From assembly GCA_009903795.1 (NCBI GenBank), contig WYER01000033.1:1-64000 (forward strand): DNA of 64,000 nt, in the 5' to 3' direction. The position numbers were made by a program, and so were the translations under genes. Positions 10,050-20,695 of this stretch are shown one piece after another. The DNA comes from Nitrososphaerota archaeon. GTDB taxonomy: Archaea; Thermoproteota; Nitrososphaeria; Conexivisphaerales; UBA164. The notes under the pieces are model-generated. The model did not search any database and had not been told where the DNA came from. It was given only the letters and a program-made list of their open reading frames with translations. How positions within the stretch are numbered: position 1 is the stretch's first letter; each line of letters starts with the position of its first letter.

Positions 10050-10300
10050 ATATAGGACTTCCCAGCTCATCTATATACTTAGGTTTAAGATACTTACCTC
10101 TCTACTAAGTTCCATGGGAAACGCCAACTTGAACGTTAACAATATAAAAATTTCTTTGCAAAAACCATTTGTAAGGGGCTATCTATCAAAGAAGGTGACT
10201 TTCGCTCCTTACCTCTCGATACGTTAAAAATTCTTTATCTATTAAGCTGACCTTTTAACCACCCTAAGGGGTAAGGCTTCTCATTCTTTTTGTTAATTAA
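10050..10300. repeat. Diverged repeat D2 (partner near 22230-22410)
   Basis: TTTGTAAGGGGCTATCTATCAAAGAAGGTGACTTTCGCTCCTTACC resembles TTTGTAATGGGCTATCTATTAAAGAAGGGCACTTTCGCCCCTTAACC at 22.35 kb; CCAGCTCATC also shared. Confidence 0.55.
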
Positions 10301-10395
10301 TACGCTTATGAAAAACTATAGTTTATAATTTTTGAATATAGAGAAACCGTAATATGAGAAACATTTTTAAACGTTCTAAATAGTAATCCTATAAA

Positions 10396-10572
10396 ATGGC
10401 TCATAGAGGTTTACCAACATGCACAAGCTGTCATAAACCGATTTCTCCTAATGAAAGATATACAAAATTTGTATGCCCTGATTGTGGGAAAGTAACTATT
10501 TGGAGATGTGAAAAATGTAGAGTATTTAACAGGCCATATAAATGCGATAATTGCGGTTTTGAGGGTCCTTAG
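10396..10572 (+). CDS. 58-aa archaeal Zn-ribbon protein (COG2888-like)
   Basis: Read directly: [58 protein letters not shown]; just upstream of aEF1B. Confidence 0.88.
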   Translation: MAHRGLPTCTSCHKPISPNERYTKFVCPDCGKVTIWRCEKCRVFNRPYKCDNCGFEGP

Positions 10573-10582
10573 GTGAACTTAA

Positions 10583-10849
10583 ATGCCTAATAAAGTTTTA
10601 GTGAGAGTTAAAATATTGCCTAAAGACATAGAAACAAAACCTGAGAACATAATAAAAAGTTTAACAAAATATAAAGTAATAAGGTATGAAGTTGAACCCA
10701 TAGCTTTTGGATTAAATGCAATAATAGCAGACATAGAAATGGATGAAGCTGAAGGAGGAACGGAACCCTTGGAGTCTTATCTTTTAAGCAATGAATATAT
10801 TAGCGAAATAGAAGTCATAGCAGTAAGTTATGCCAGAACTAAGCTGTAA
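10583..10849 (+). CDS. ef1b: Translation elongation factor 1-beta (aEF1B)
   Basis: ORF; VEPIAFGLNAIIADIEMDE signature. Confidence 0.9.
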   Translation: MPNKVLVRVKILPKDIETKPENIIKSLTKYKVIRYEVEPIAFGLNAIIADIEMDEAEGGTEPLESYLLSNEYISEIEVIAVSYARTKL

Positions 10850-12486
10850 AGTTTTTCTAAATTTATCTCTAAAACCGCAACCGGATTCTTTATTTTTAAA
10901 TTCAAAATAATATCAGGATTAAGCTCAAAAGTTTCTCCTATTAGCACGTTGTCTATTTTTATATCAAAGCATCTTAAAGCATACGGCTTATTTACCTTTA
11001 AAAAGTTGGCTTTTTCAATTTTTAAACCTAAATTTTTCATAATTGTCTCAAAATAAGATTTCATTTCACTCAAACTTATTTCATTCTTTTCTTCTAAAAG
11101 ACAAAATTTCTTTTCTTGAACAACCTTATTTTCTTCTTTATGAACTGTATCTCCTATTTCAAAAATTTTCCGTGGCATTGGTTCGTTCTGATTTGTTGCT
11201 AGTACAAAGATGCATCCTGGAAAAACTGAAGTTCTTAAAGCGTTGTGTTCTGAACTCTTTGAAAATTCTACCAATATAGGCTCTATATTATCACCAAGGA
11301 TCTGTTTTAAGTTACTTTCTGATACCAGCATTGGGTTTAATACTTCTGTAAAACCAAGCCCTATAGCAGTTGCTCTAATAAGATCATCTAGCTTTGTTTT
11401 ATCAGAAAGTTTTCCGTTTGCTATCTTTATTTCAAGGTCTGGCTTTACATTAAAAAGTCCATACCCCAACAAAACTTCTTCAACTATATCAACTGGGTGC
11501 ATTATGTCTCCTCTATAATGTGGAACAACAGCGATAATGTTTCCTTTTTCATAATATGCATCAAGCCTGCTTTTCTTAAGAGAAAGGATTATCTCTTCTG
11601 GTTTAAGTTCAAGCCCTAACATATTCCTGATTGTATCTAAAGTTACTGAGAGTTTATATGAAGAAACGTCTGGGCTTTGTAACGTTTTGCCATCGGGGTA
11701 AACAGTTATTCCTTTTAAAATTTTACCGCCCGCCTCGTGTAAAGTTTCAGCTATGACTGAAGCAGCTAGTTTAATTGCTTTGTAATCGTTTCCAGTAATG
11801 TCTACAAAAATATCTTTTGTGTTGGTTGTAATTTTCGTATAATTCCCATTAATTATAGGAGGCACGGATAGCGTTATTCCTGAATTATCAACTATAACGG
11901 GAAACTTATCCTTTACAAGATGACCGTACTTTTGCCCCTGTTCTGTGATTAAAAGCACCTCTTTTATCGTTAATTCTTTATCCATATTTAATGGAATGAA
12001 TCGGTAATCTTCGTTTACTGTTTTATAAAAAAGAGGAAATTTTAGAACGTTCATATCATGAAGCCCTATAGCTAGCTTTTTTCTTCCTCTACCTAGACCT
12101 GCATGTAAGTCTTCTTGCATTGATATAAGTTGCCTTATAGTTTCTTCATCAAGTTGCAATCCTTTAGCGGCAAAGATAAGTATAAACGGCCTTACATTTA
12201 AAACGCTTTCTTCTACATAGACTGTTATGTTGCTATTTTCAGGAGTCCAATATTTTATACCAAGCTCATCGCCGAACAATCCCTTCAATGCTTTAGCTAT
12301 TCCATAATCGGTTGAAAAATCGGGCCTGTTTGGAGAATATTCTATTCTAACATAATCTTGTGTAAGTTCTTCAATATCTACCCCTATATATGGAAGAATT
12401 TCTATTATTTCATTATAACTATGATTTGGTATTAATTTTTCAAGCCTATTTCTTAGTATTTGAATTACTGGCATATAATATCTCAT
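10828..12486 (-). CDS. pheT: Phenylalanyl-tRNA synthetase beta subunit
   Basis: ORF; EYSPNRPDFSTDYGIAKALKG, YRGDIMHPVDIVEEVLLGYG. Confidence 0.95.
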   Translation of the reverse strand: MRYYMPVIQILRNRLEKLIPNHSYNEIIEILPYIGVDIEELTQDYVRIEYSPNRPDFSTDYGIAKALKGLFGDELGIKYWTPENSNITVYVEESVLNVRPFILIFAAKGLQLDEETIRQLISMQEDLHAGLGRGRKKLAIGLHDMNVLKFPLFYKTVNEDYRFIPLNMDKELTIKEVLLITEQGQKYGHLVKDKFPVIVDNSGITLSVPPIINGNYTKITTNTKDIFVDITGNDYKAIKLAASVIAETLHEAGGKILKGITVYPDGKTLQSPDVSSYKLSVTLDTIRNMLGLELKPEEIILSLKKSRLDAYYEKGNIIAVVPHYRGDIMHPVDIVEEVLLGYGLFNVKPDLEIKIANGKLSDKTKLDDLIRATAIGLGFTEVLNPMLVSESNLKQILGDNIEPILVEFSKSSEHNALRTSVFPGCIFVLATNQNEPMPRKIFEIGDTVHKEENKVVQEKKFCLLEEKNEISLSEMKSYFETIMKNLGLKIEKANFLKVNKPYALRCFDIKIDNVLIGETFELNPDIILNLKIKNPVAVLEINLEKLYSLVLA

Positions 12487-12568
12487 AGCCGTTTTTATCG
12501 ATTTTAAACTTTTTCGACCTATCTAGAGCGCTATTACTATGAACTCATATTTTAACTGCCCCGATGTC

Positions 12569-12858
12569 TGACATCCTCCCCGCCTTAAAAGGCTATTTCT
12601 TTAAGGCGGATCATAGGTTTGTGGTTTACCGCCTTCATCTTCATCACTTCATAGCTAGTGGTTGCCCACCCCGCTCCGCTCGTCCAGCGATAGACCACAG
12701 GCTGTGCCTTCAGCCACTTAACCATATCCTTAAAGGACTCGGGGATATGTTGGCCCTTTTGGTGGCATTCCCTTTCGGGACACAGTTTAATATGCTTTAT
12801 AAGGTTTTAGTAATTTAAATTTTACCCCTCTAGAAGAGGCGAGGCTTTCGTTCATTTT
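12569..12858 (-). mobile_element. TnpB-less IS200/IS605-type element, copy C
   Basis: TGACATCCTCCCCGCCTTAAAAGG...CTAGAAGAGGCGAGGCTTTCGTTCATTTT|GTAA; matches A and B. Confidence 0.7.
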
Positions 12859-12964
12859 GTAAGGCCACTTCGTGGCAACGATGATAGGTTTTGTGAACAT
12901 ATCAGAATCTTTTATTTTTATGATGAATTAGTTATTTTCCATAAATTATGGTCCTGCTGCTTCA

Positions 12965-13150
12965 GGTTATTCCTTATAGTCTGTCTGCATATGTTTAAAA
13001 ATATCCATAAATTTTTCCAATGTCTCATTAGCTCATAATTTGCTTTACAGTTATTAGATCGCAGGATTGTTTATAGTTTCCATAAACGTTAAAACGCTAT
13101 TTTGTTCTAAAAAAGCTTTGATCTATTGGTGATGGCAGGGTAATTTACAT
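12965..13150. repeat. Conserved flank repeat C' (paired with 8155-8330)
   Basis: See repeat B'. Confidence 0.7.
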
Positions 13151-13177
13151 AAAAATTATTGTTATCCAAAAAACGAA

Positions 13178-13252
<75 letters not shown>

Positions 13253-13253
13253 A

Positions 13254-14228
13254 TTAAGTAAAGTTAAATGGTGGATAATAAACGCCTTTTTCTGTTATTA
13301 TTGCAGTTATTAATTCAGGCGGCGTTATATCAAACGCTGGGTTAAAAGCTTTTATTCCACGTGGAGCTATTCTTTTTCCTTTTATATAAAATATTTCTTC
13401 AGAAGGCCTTTCTTCTATTACTACATCCTCAACTTTACTTTTCAGGTCTAGAGTTGAGCTAGGAAGAGCGACATAAAAAGGTATATTAAAGCGCTTGGCA
13501 AGTGTCGCAACCTGGAATGTGCCTATTTTGTTAATAGTCGTTCCATCCTTTAGAACTCTATCCGCTCCAACAATTACCTTGTTTATGTATCCTTTCATCA
13601 TAGTTAGCCCTACTGCTGTGTCTGCTATAAGCGTCACATCAAAACCGTCTTTTGCAAGCTCATAGGTTGTAAGCCTAGCACCCTGCATAACAGGCCTCGT
13701 TTCTGTGGCAAATACTTTGATCTTCTTTCCTTTTTCTTTAGCAACTCTCAAAGGTGCGAGCGCGGTACCATAGTCTACTGTAGCAAGGGCTCCTGCATTA
13801 CAATGTGTAAGAACTGTATCACCGTCTTTAAACAACGGTTCGCCATTTTCTCCTATTTTCTTTGCGTTTTCAAGCTCTTCATTAAATATTTTCGAAGCTT
13901 CTTCCCATGCTTTTACAAAATTTACTTCATCCTTTGAGGAATTTAAAACGCGGTCCACTGCCCACATCAGATTAATGGCAGTAGGTCTTGCCGTCTTGAG
14001 CCATTCACCAATTTTTATGTATTCGCTTACATCTTTAACTTTTTTAGCTGTAAGGGCAAGTCCATATGCTGCCACAACGCCTATTAAAGGTGCCCCTCTT
14101 ACTACCATCGTTTTTATTGCATTGTAGGCGTCTTCTGCTGAAGAAATTTTGGTCCATTTTTCTCGTGTAGGAAGAAGCCTTTGATCAAGAACCCAGACTT
14201 CTCCGTTTTCTATTTTTATTGGTCTCAT
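13254..14228 (-). CDS. mtnA: S-methyl-5-thioribose-1-phosphate isomerase (MtnA family)
   Basis: ORF; VRGAPLIGVVAAYGLAL, LTHCNAGALATVDYGTAL, GADRVLKDGTTINKIGTF. Confidence 0.88.
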   Translation of the reverse strand: MRPIKIENGEVWVLDQRLLPTREKWTKISSAEDAYNAIKTMVVRGAPLIGVVAAYGLALTAKKVKDVSEYIKIGEWLKTARPTAINLMWAVDRVLNSSKDEVNFVKAWEEASKIFNEELENAKKIGENGEPLFKDGDTVLTHCNAGALATVDYGTALAPLRVAKEKGKKIKVFATETRPVMQGARLTTYELAKDGFDVTLIADTAVGLTMMKGYINKVIVGADRVLKDGTTINKIGTFQVATLAKRFNIPFYVALPSSTLDLKSKVEDVVIEERPSEEIFYIKGKRIAPRGIKAFNPAFDITPPELITAIITEKGVYYPPFNFT

Positions 14229-14293
14229 GCGTAATATTAAATGCCTTGTTTATTTATTTTTTTATTTTTATCACTAAACAATTTCCACTTCTT

Positions 14294-14827
14294 TTAAATT
14301 ATAAGAGATCTACTTTCAAAGACTCTTTTAAATGCATCATAAGCTTCGTCGTTAAACAGATATACCCTTACCTCCCTTAAAGAACCGCCTTTAATGTTCT
14401 TCAACGCTTCAAAAAAGGCTTTAGCTGAATCTTCATACGGAAATCCGTAGGCTCCTGTTGAAATTGCTGGAAAAGCTATACATTTCAGTTTAAGTTCTAA
14501 TGCCTTTTCTAAAGCTGCTCTGTAAGCCAATACTAAGTCATCATAACTTCCTTCTCCAAATATGGGTCCTACTGTATGAATAACGTATCTTGCTTTAAGG
14601 TTACCACCTGAAGTTAAAGCTACCTCACCCCTTTTTAGGGGACCGTGTTTTTTAACGAACTCATCGCTTTCTTTTTGAATAGAATACCCTCCTTTTTTAA
14701 CTATAGCGTACGCCACTCCGCCACCATGCTTTAAAAAAGGATTTGCTGCATTTACTATAGCATCGCAATCAGCATCTGTCAAATCCCCCTTTATTAATTT
14801 TATATCAATAGAACCAATTTTTTCCAC
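14294..14827 (-). CDS. Macro domain ADP-ribose-binding/hydrolase protein
   Basis: ORF; DAIVNAANPFLKHGGGVAYAI, YVIHTVGPIFGEG, CIAFPAISTGAYGFP. Confidence 0.93.
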   Translation of the reverse strand: MEKIGSIDIKLIKGDLTDADCDAIVNAANPFLKHGGGVAYAIVKKGGYSIQKESDEFVKKHGPLKRGEVALTSGGNLKARYVIHTVGPIFGEGSYDDLVLAYRAALEKALELKLKCIAFPAISTGAYGFPYEDSAKAFFEALKNIKGGSLREVRVYLFNDEAYDAFKRVFESRSLII

Positions 14828-15109
14828 GAAGTTTATTTTACAATAAGATTATAAAAAGATTTTCATTGCGTGGTTTTTATTTAGTATTAAGCTATAACAG
14901 AGTAACACCCGTAAAGGAGTGTAACCCTTAAGACTTTAGAACCCTTGCCCCTCATAGTGAGGAGAAAATCAATTGCAAGTATAGTATAATAACCCAAAGG
15001 CAATAAATTTAATTAGTTAAAGCTTTTAAAAGAAAACTAATGCCCGTTTCATAAAAAATTAAGCTCAGCACCAAATTTTTATATAGAATATTTCAAACTA
15101 TTGTGAATA

Positions 15110-18100
15110 ATGGAAGTTCAAAATCCGTTAAAAGACTTTAAAAGCATACAGGATTTGATTTTCAAAAAATGGGAAACAGCAAGAAAAGAAATCGACGCTG
15201 AAGATAGGCCGTTAGTTACTTTCATAGAAGGTCCTCCAACGATGAACGGTGAACCTCATATAGGTCATATTAGAGGGAGGGTAATAAAAGATCTATTTTA
15301 TCGGATGGAAGTTTTAAAGGGTAATAAAGTTTTTTTCAGAGCCGGATGGGATACTCAAGGTCTTCCTGTGGAGCTTGAGGCTGAAAAAGAACTTGGCATA
15401 ACAGGCAATAAATATCAAGTGCTCAGTAAAATAGGAGAAGACAAGCTTGTTGCCAAATGTAAAGAACTCATTCATAAATATAATAAAATCTGGAGAGAAG
15501 TTGATAGACAACTTGGTCTAATGTTCGATTATGATAAAGCTTATTGGACCTATAAAGATGAGTATATTGAAAGAGAATGGAAGATAATAAAGGCAGCTTA
15601 TGAAAAAGGTTTATTGTATGAAGATTATAGGGTAGTTGCTTACTGTCCAAGTTGTCAAACAAGCTTAAGTAATAGTGAAGTAGCGCTAGGGTATAAAGAA
15701 GAAACGGACCCTAGCATGTACTATAAAGTAAAGTTAACAGATGAAGATCTTTACCTTATAGTTTGGACTACTATGCCATTTACTCTTGTAACAGATGAGG
15801 CTATAGCTGTAAATCCAGATGAAAAGTATCTCATTATAAGCGTCAATGGAGAAAGATGGATCGTTGGTTCGACAGCTTTTAATTCTTTTATAAAAGATAC
15901 TGGAATTAAAGCAGAAATTTTAGGAGAAATAAAGGGTAAGGAGCTTGAAGGAAAAAGATACATACCAGCTTTGAGGGACCTCGTACCTGCTCAAGATTAT
16001 ATGTATAACAACAGGCAGGCTTATTATGTATTTGCAGAGGATTTTGTAGATATAACAACAGGAACAGGTATAGTGCACTTAAGCCCAGCTAACGGCGAGG
16101 AAGACTTTGAAGTTGGCAAAAAAAGAGGTCTCCCTATATTTAATCCAATAGACGATCAGGTTAAGTTTACAGAGCAGGCAGGTAAATATTCAGGCCTTTT
16201 TGTAAGAGATGCGGACGATATAATAGCTGAAGATCTTAAAAATAAAGGTATGCTAGTAAAATACGGAAAGATTAAACATACTTATCCAACATGTTGGCGT
16301 TCAGGACATAAACTTGTATTCTTGGCAAGAAGAGAATATTTTTATGATATTCCTAAGATAGCTGAAAAAGCATATGAAGAAGCTTCAAAGGTACAGTACT
16401 TTTTTGACGCACCAAAAAACAGGTTTCTTGAAATAATAAAAGAAAAGAAACCGTGGTGTATAAGCAGAGAAAGGGTCTGGGGGACACCACTTCCTGTTTG
16501 GGTATGCAAAAATTGTGGTAACAAAATATATCTTTTTGGACGAGATGAAATAATAAAGAACGCAATAAAGCTTCCTGATGGACCTAATTTTGAGCTTCAT
16601 AAGCCTTGGATAGATAAAGTCGTAATAAAATGTCCCAAGTGTGGCGGTGAGGCTTACAGAGAGCCTTACGTTCTTGATACATGGCATAACAGTGGCGCAG
16701 CGCCTTATGCCTCTTTAACTGAAGAAGAATATAAGAAGGTTGTTCCGGTTACGTTTTTAACTGAAGGAATAGATCAGACGAGAGGCTGGGCTTATACACT
16801 TTTAATGGAAGGTGTTATATTTAACGGGAAATCGCCTTACAAAAGTTTTCTTTTCACAGGCTTGATAGTTGATGAAAAAGGAGAAAAAATGAGCAAAAGT
16901 AAAGGAAACGTCATTTTTGCGAAGGACCTTTTTAACGCTTATCCTGCGGATCTTGTAAGGTTTTACCTTATATGGAAGGCTAACCCAGTTGATGTTTTAA
17001 GCTTCGACAAAAAAGAAATGATGGAAAGGCCATTTCAGGTTTTGAACACTCTTTTCAATCTTCATGTTTACTATAAAGTAAATTCTGAATACGATAAATT
17101 TGTATGGGAGGATAAAGAAAAAGGAGAACTTAGCGAAAAGGAATACTGGATACTTGGGTTGCTTCAAAAGGCAAAAAAGGAATACATTGAAGCATACGAA
17201 AAGAAAAAGCTCAACGAAATGGCCAGAATATTGGAACGCTTCATAATAGAAGACCTTAGTCAGAAGTATGTACCTCTTATAAGGAACGAGCTGTGGAATG
17301 ATAGCGCAGAAACTGAAAAGAGGAGGTTTGGTATATATTGGACTCTTGGTAAGGTTCTAAGAGAACTTGATGTGCTTTTACATCCTCTTGCACCTTATAC
17401 AACTGATTATCTTTTCGAAAACGTCTTTGGCGCCACGCAGTCGATACTTAAGGAAAGGTTGCCGGCACCCGATGAGAAATACATTAACGAAAAGCTAATA
17501 GAAAAGTACGAAAAAATATGGGACATAGTTTCTTTAATCAACAGCGCTAGAATGAAGGCTAAAATAAAAAGACGCTGGCCTCTAAGCAAAGCTGTAGTAT
17601 ACTCAACTTCAGATTTGCAGGAAGACCTGCTAAGCATCATATCGCAGATAGCCAACATAAAGGCTATTCAACACGTAAATAGTTTAAAAGAGCTTCCTGT
17701 TGATGTAAAGGTAAGGCCTTTAGTAGGCGAGCTTGGAAAGCTTTTTAAGAAAGACTCGATTAAAGCGAAATCGCTGATTGAGTCATTCAATCCATTTGAA
17801 ATAGCAGAATTAATAATAAAAGATGGCCAGGTAACTATCGACAATTTTAAAATACCATACCAAGCAATTGAGGTTCAGTTTTTGCCTAAACCAGGTTATG
17901 AAGTTGCTTGGGAAAGAGGAATGGTAGTAGTTATAGATCTGCAAAGAGATAAAAGCTTGATAGAAGAAGGGTATCTTAAAGACGTCGCAAGACGAGTACA
18001 ATATGCAAGAAAAGAAAAAGGATATAATCCAACAGATATTATTGAAAAAGCAGAAATATATTTAGATGATGAAGAAGTAGTTAACGCGATAGAACACAGG

Positions 18101-18223
18101 CTAGATGAGCTATCTTTTCTCACAAGAGTTAAAAAGTTTAATGTTTTCTTAGGTAAACCCAAGTCAGGGACTTACTTAGAATATGAACTTGATGAAAAAA
18201 AGATATACATAAGGTTTGAATAA
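15110..18223 (+). CDS. ileS: Isoleucyl-tRNA synthetase
   Basis: ORF; HIGH-like GEPHIGHIRGR, KMSKSKGN, 1037 aa. Confidence 0.96.
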   Translation: MEVQNPLKDFKSIQDLIFKKWETARKEIDAEDRPLVTFIEGPPTMNGEPHIGHIRGRVIKDLFYRMEVLKGNKVFFRAGWDTQGLPVELEAEKELGITGNKYQVLSKIGEDKLVAKCKELIHKYNKIWREVDRQLGLMFDYDKAYWTYKDEYIEREWKIIKAAYEKGLLYEDYRVVAYCPSCQTSLSNSEVALGYKEETDPSMYYKVKLTDEDLYLIVWTTMPFTLVTDEAIAVNPDEKYLIISVNGERWIVGSTAFNSFIKDTGIKAEILGEIKGKELEGKRYIPALRDLVPAQDYMYNNRQAYYVFAEDFVDITTGTGIVHLSPANGEEDFEVGKKRGLPIFNPIDDQVKFTEQAGKYSGLFVRDADDIIAEDLKNKGMLVKYGKIKHTYPTCWRSGHKLVFLARREYFYDIPKIAEKAYEEASKVQYFFDAPKNRFLEIIKEKKPWCISRERVWGTPLPVWVCKNCGNKIYLFGRDEIIKNAIKLPDGPNFELHKPWIDKVVIKCPKCGGEAYREPYVLDTWHNSGAAPYASLTEEEYKKVVPVTFLTEGIDQTRGWAYTLLMEGVIFNGKSPYKSFLFTGLIVDEKGEKMSKSKGNVIFAKDLFNAYPADLVRFYLIWKANPVDVLSFDKKEMMERPFQVLNTLFNLHVYYKVNSEYDKFVWEDKEKGELSEKEYWILGLLQKAKKEYIEAYEKKKLNEMARILERFIIEDLSQKYVPLIRNELWNDSAETEKRRFGIYWTLGKVLRELDVLLHPLAPYTTDYLFENVFGATQSILKERLPAPDEKYINEKLIEKYEKIWDIVSLINSARMKAKIKRRWPLSKAVVYSTSDLQEDLLSIISQIANIKAIQHVNSLKELPVDVKVRPLVGELGKLFKKDSIKAKSLIESFNPFEIAELIIKDGQVTIDNFKIPYQAIEVQFLPKPGYEVAWERGMVVVIDLQRDKSLIEEGYLKDVARRVQYARKEKGYNPTDIIEKAEIYLDDEEVVNAIEHRLDELSFLTRVKKFNVFLGKPKSGTYLEYELDEKKIYIRFE

Positions 18224-18288
18224 CAATTTAGCTTAAGAATTTTTAACAATAAAAAGTTTTTATCTTCAGATTTTTAATAATAAAACAT

Positions 18289-19365
18289 ATGAAATTTTAT
18301 CTTAAATGTACAAAATGCGGAGAAAGATACGATTCAGATTATGCATGGCCTAGGTGCAGCAAATGTGGTGGTTTGCTTGAGGTTACATACGAATATGAAA
18401 GTATAGAGCTTCCTTCAGACTTTAAAACGGCTTTTGTAAAACAGTGGAAATACAAACCATTTATGCCGATTAAAAGAAGGCCTGTAACTGCAGGAGAAGG
18501 TGGTACTAGGCTGAAAAAAGTCGCATCAGTTCCAGATGTTTACTTAAAAATAGAACTCGATAACCCAACGAAATCATTTAAGGACAGGGGCTCAACCGTT
18601 GAAGTCACTAGAGCGCTCGAGCTAGGTTATCAAAGACTTGTAGTTGCATCTACGGGAAACATGGCATTATCAGTTTCTGCATATTCTGAAATAGCTGGAC
18701 TTGAAACCGTTACCTTTGTAGGTTCTGGAGCAAACCAGAATAAGATAGATATGATAAGGAACAAAGGCGGAAAGATCATTCAGGTTGAAGGTGATTTTAA
18801 TGATGCTCTTTTAGAAGCAGAGAAGTTTGCCAAAAAAACGAACTCTTTCTTAGCCGGAGACTATCTTTACAGAAAAGAAGGTCAAAAAGGTGTAATATTT
18901 GAAGTTATAGACCAGCTTTCCTACGATCCGCCAGATTATGTTTTTGTTCCCGTTGGAAACGGTACTTTAATTTCAGCTACATATAAAGGGCTGTATGAAT
19001 ACAAACTTTTTGGCCTAATAGATAAGATGCCAAAGCTTATAGGCGTTCAAGCAAAGGGTGCTGATGCCTTTTATAGGTACTACAAAACAGGAAAGTTAAA
19101 GAAAGTAAAAGTAAAAACTGCTGCTGACGCTATAGCTGTAGGTCTTCCAACATATTCAGATCAAGCAAATGAAGCAGTTAAAGCTACAAACGGGGACGTT
19201 ATAACTGTAAGCGAGAAAGAGATGGCAAAAGCTGTAAAAGAAATATACAAACTAGCGCAAGTGTGCTCTGAGCTTGGAGGCGCTGCTGCATATGCCGGCC
19301 TATTAAAATATGACTTACCAAAAGATTCAAAGGCAGTTGCTTTTGTTACTGGTGGTAACATATAA
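18289..19365 (+). CDS. thrC: Threonine synthase
   Basis: ORF; N-terminal Zn-ribbon, PLP motif NPTKSFKDRGS. Confidence 0.93.
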   Translation: MKFYLKCTKCGERYDSDYAWPRCSKCGGLLEVTYEYESIELPSDFKTAFVKQWKYKPFMPIKRRPVTAGEGGTRLKKVASVPDVYLKIELDNPTKSFKDRGSTVEVTRALELGYQRLVVASTGNMALSVSAYSEIAGLETVTFVGSGANQNKIDMIRNKGGKIIQVEGDFNDALLEAEKFAKKTNSFLAGDYLYRKEGQKGVIFEVIDQLSYDPPDYVFVPVGNGTLISATYKGLYEYKLFGLIDKMPKLIGVQAKGADAFYRYYKTGKLKKVKVKTAADAIAVGLPTYSDQANEAVKATNGDVITVSEKEMAKAVKEIYKLAQVCSELGGAAAYAGLLKYDLPKDSKAVAFVTGGNI

Positions 19366-19368
19366 TTT

Positions 19369-20610
19369 TTAAGATTTGGATGAAGTTAAAAATTTATTTA
19401 TCTGAGTGGCTAAATCTTCTTTACTTATTTCAAATTCCTGTCTGGTCTTCATTTCCTTAACTTTTAATATACCTCTTGAAAATTCGCGAGGAAGTACAAG
19501 CAATACAAGAGAAGCACCATTTCTTTCTGCTTCTGAAAGCTGTTCATTCAATCTATTTTTATGAGCGAGATCGCTTCTAAAACCCTCATCCCTTAGCTTT
19601 TCTGTAATTTTAAAGGCTTCTGATTTAAGTTCATTGACATAAACCACATATATCAATGGTTCAGTTTCTTGGTTCAGTTGAGAAGCTAAGAGAAGCCTAT
19701 CTACACCACCAGCAACCCCGAGAGCTTTAAGATCTTCTCTTCCGAACAAAACGGGCAAAGAATCGTAACCTCCTCCTCCAGCTATTGCGCCTAAATCGAG
19801 GTTCTCTTCGTCATAGGCTTCAAACACTATGTCCGTATAATAATCAAGACCCCTTACTATCTTAAAGTTTATCTTGACTGGAACATTAAGGGCTTTAAGC
19901 AGATCCCTAACTTCTAACAGTTCTGGCTTAATATATTTTTTTACAACGCTCGAATTTTCATCGGCCTTTGAAACTTCAAGAACACTTCTTATAAGATCTC
20001 GCGTGTAACCTTTTTTTTCATATTCCAAAACAATTTCCTCTTCGCTCTTTTTACCAAGTTTATCGATAGCCCTTAGAAGGTCCACGCTGAATTTTTCTCC
20101 AGCTATATCCTTAATAGCAGCTTCGACAGTTCGTCTGTCGCTTATAAAAATTATAGGTTTTTTGACTCCAGAACTTTTTAGCATTTTATACGTAAATGAA
20201 AGAACCTCAGCATATGATTCAGGGGTTTTATCTCCATAAACTTCTAGATCCCATTGGTAAAACCATCTGTACCTTCCTTTTTGTGGTTCATCGTATCTCC
20301 ACATACTTGCAAAAGCCCCAAGCTTAACTGGGAGAGGAATATCCCTCCTTTCACATATATACCTAGTTATTCCAACAGTTAAATCAAATCTAAGCCCAAG
20401 ATCTCTGCCTGATTTATCTTTAAATGCATATATTTCGTTTATTATTTCTTCTCCGCCTTTAGCCTTTAGTGTTTCTAAAAATTCCATCGAAGAAGGTTCC
20501 ATCAGTTTTACATTGTAAGACCTAGAAAGCATAACAAAGTTTTCCCGTATCTTTTCTAACTTTTCATAAACTTCCGGGTCATAATCCCTTAATCCTCTAG
20601 GTATTTTCAT
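19369..20610 (-). CDS. hisS: Histidyl-tRNA synthetase
   Basis: ORF; PRGLRDYDPEVYEKL, IVRGLDYYTDIVFEAY. Confidence 0.95.
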   Translation of the reverse strand: MKIPRGLRDYDPEVYEKLEKIRENFVMLSRSYNVKLMEPSSMEFLETLKAKGGEEIINEIYAFKDKSGRDLGLRFDLTVGITRYICERRDIPLPVKLGAFASMWRYDEPQKGRYRWFYQWDLEVYGDKTPESYAEVLSFTYKMLKSSGVKKPIIFISDRRTVEAAIKDIAGEKFSVDLLRAIDKLGKKSEEEIVLEYEKKGYTRDLIRSVLEVSKADENSSVVKKYIKPELLEVRDLLKALNVPVKINFKIVRGLDYYTDIVFEAYDEENLDLGAIAGGGGYDSLPVLFGREDLKALGVAGGVDRLLLASQLNQETEPLIYVVYVNELKSEAFKITEKLRDEGFRSDLAHKNRLNEQLSEAERNGASLVLLVLPREFSRGILKVKEMKTRQEFEISKEDLATQINKFLTSSKS

Positions 20611-20695
20611 AACTCATCGCCTAACCTGTTTACTAGCTGGTTTTTTAGTAATATTTAACCTTAAGGTCTTAACACTTAGGATAAATAACATCAAA

